NCBI GenBank assembly: GCA_009829735.1
Contig: CM020618.1
Span: 1,294,425-1,358,424, forward strand
Origin: Pyropia yezoensis
Lineage: Eukaryota; Rhodophyta; Bangiophyceae; Bangiales; Bangiaceae
DNA length: 64,000 nucleotides
Reading direction: 5' to 3'
Positions 62,999 to 64,000 of the stretch are shown here, piece by piece (the stretch's first letter is position 1; each line of letters starts with the position of its first letter). Below the pieces are notes generated by a model. The model did not search any database and was not told the DNA's origin. It saw nothing but the letters and a program-made list of their open reading frames with translations. The position numbers and the translations under genes were made by a program.

Positions 62999-64000
62999 CT
63001 GTGAGACCTACGCCCTCCACAACAAGTCGGTGGCGTATGGTCCTGACCAGGCCCGAGCCATGGGCCGTGCCAAGAAGAATGCACTTCATTCTTTTGGGCA
63101 CAGAGCGGAGTGGGATGGAACTCCCCCCCTCCGTGTCTTTGAGTTCCTACGTCGTTTCACAAAAGCCTGTGACGACAATGCCATAAGTGAAGGCATGGCT
63201 TTTTACATGCTACAGGAGTTTACGAAGGGAGACCTGCGGACAGAACTTATGTCCGTCATGCCCAGCTCCTCAAGTGGAGGCGCTGGGGAGGTGACGTCCT
63301 ATTTGGAGCTCGTCAACTGGTTGTTGAGGGCCATGGTTGATGAAGCGGCGTTGGCTTCTCAAGTCGAGGAGTTTACGCAAGCCCATCAGGAAGAGGCGGA
63401 GGACGAGTTGTCCTTTGCGGAGCGAGTCCGTAAGCTCAACAATCTTTGTGGGTTTCTTCATCCACAAGCTGTGGTGAAGAGTCGGTTTGTGGAAGGACTC
63501 CACTGGTCAGTCCGGATGGAGACCCGGGAGCATAACACTGCCCGGGCGACCCTGGCCGAGTTGGCTAGGTTCGCCTACCGCCGAGGCGAGGCCTACCGCA
63601 AGTTGCGGGAGGAACAACGCCAGGAGCGTCAGGCCGAGTTGGCCAAGGAACGGGAAGAGGCGCGCCAGGCCAGAGAGTTGCGAGAGGCACGCCGAATCCG
63701 CAAGGAGAGGGTGGTAGCCGCCGTGGGAACTTCCCAAGGTACCTCGTCGTCTTCCCCAGTTGGGAAGACCCCTCCGGGAACTGATCATCGGTGTTGGAAC
63801 TGCAACTCCGATGGTCACTGGGCATATGATTGCCCCAAGTTGAGTAAACGCATCCAACAGCTTGTTAGGAATGCGAGTAAGAAGTCGGCTACGAACGAAG
63901 TGCGTTCACGCCGCGAGGGTGGGTCTCGACCAGTGGTGGCGGTCGCCACACCCTCGACGGAGGGGGCGGACACGTCGTCCTCGGACTCGTCGTCGTCCCC
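62961..64000 (+). pseudogene. gag: Gag capsid and zinc knuckle, family C (continues beyond window)
   Basis: A frame open to the window end. It starts around VANPVYQRIFDCETYALHNK and continues with the retrotransposon-gag domain (VFEFLRRFTKACDDNAISEG, FTKGDLRTELMSVM, EELSFAERVRKLNNLCGFLH-type region). A strongly charged helix follows (EEQRQERQAELAKEREEARQ, 63610-63715), then a CCHC knuckle CWNCNSDGHWAYDC (CX2CX4HX4C) at 63792-63833. The tail is Ser/Thr-rich. It has no start codon of its own and must be read with the preceding frame. Confidence 0.75.

Larger units (their letters stand above)
61576..64000 (+). mobile_element. 5' end of a third gypsy-like family (C)
   Basis: The order LTR end, PBS, leader hairpins and gag with CCHC knuckle identifies the 5' part of an LTR retrotransposon running off the window. 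The LTR and gag are unlike families A and B, but the PBS is the same 18-mer as in family A. Protease and RT would lie beyond 64000. Confidence 0.8.

Overview
The window is GC-rich eukaryotic nuclear DNA dominated by transposable elements. It shows chromodomain-bearing Ty3/gypsy LTR retrotransposons (chromoviruses), a DUF659/hAT DNA transposon, an RBR-type E3 ubiquitin ligase gene, very GC-rich low-complexity DNA and a long satellite. Nothing looks bacterial: there are no operons, rRNAs or tRNAs. A GC-rich alga such as a bangiophycean red alga would fit the composition and the Pro/Gly/Ala-rich proteins, but this is a guess and I cannot name the species. Four runs of exactly 500 N (10115-10614, 30480-30979, 45772-46271, 61076-61575) are placeholder gaps. 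The window is therefore five contigs joined by scaffolding, and contiguity across the gaps should not be assumed.

Contig 1 (1-10114) holds a decayed gypsy pol tail (family B, 1-1902). A truncated family A element follows (LTR 2282-2646 plus the gag N-terminus), abutted by a longer family A element (LTR 3927-4289, gag, pol) that runs into the gap. Contig 2 (10615-30479) holds a membrane RBR ubiquitin ligase gene on the minus strand, a 1.8 kb stop-poor GC repeat block, and a small hAT MITE with target-site duplication and a nearby empty-site paralogue. It also holds a minus-strand family B pol pseudogene, the 3' end of a family A element and a 3.9 kb hAT element with its 8-bp target duplication. 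The first 2.07 kb of this contig is repeated at its end, so it closes on itself with a 17.8 kb period. Contig 3 (30980-45771) is nothing but about 27 tandem copies of a 551-bp satellite. Contig 4 (46272-61075) holds two family A elements in tandem sharing a central LTR. Contig 5 (61576-64000) is the 5' end of a third gypsy family (C).

The most interesting system is family A. Its genome reads LTR, primer-binding site, gag, pol, a hairpin-rich spacer, a long ORF on the opposite strand (about 815 codons), a second hairpin-rich stretch, polypurine tract, LTR. Gag and Pol are in different frames, linked by a canonical -1 slippery heptamer GGGAAAC three bases before the gag stop codon. The antisense ORF is seen in three copies, one strongly diverged yet still open. 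In one copy a deletion joins the LTR to the end of gag and creates an ATG at the junction that opens 1646 codons of fused gag tail and complete pol.

Many frame breaks are single-base homopolymer indels and cluster near contig ends, so some of the pseudogene calls may reflect consensus error rather than decay.
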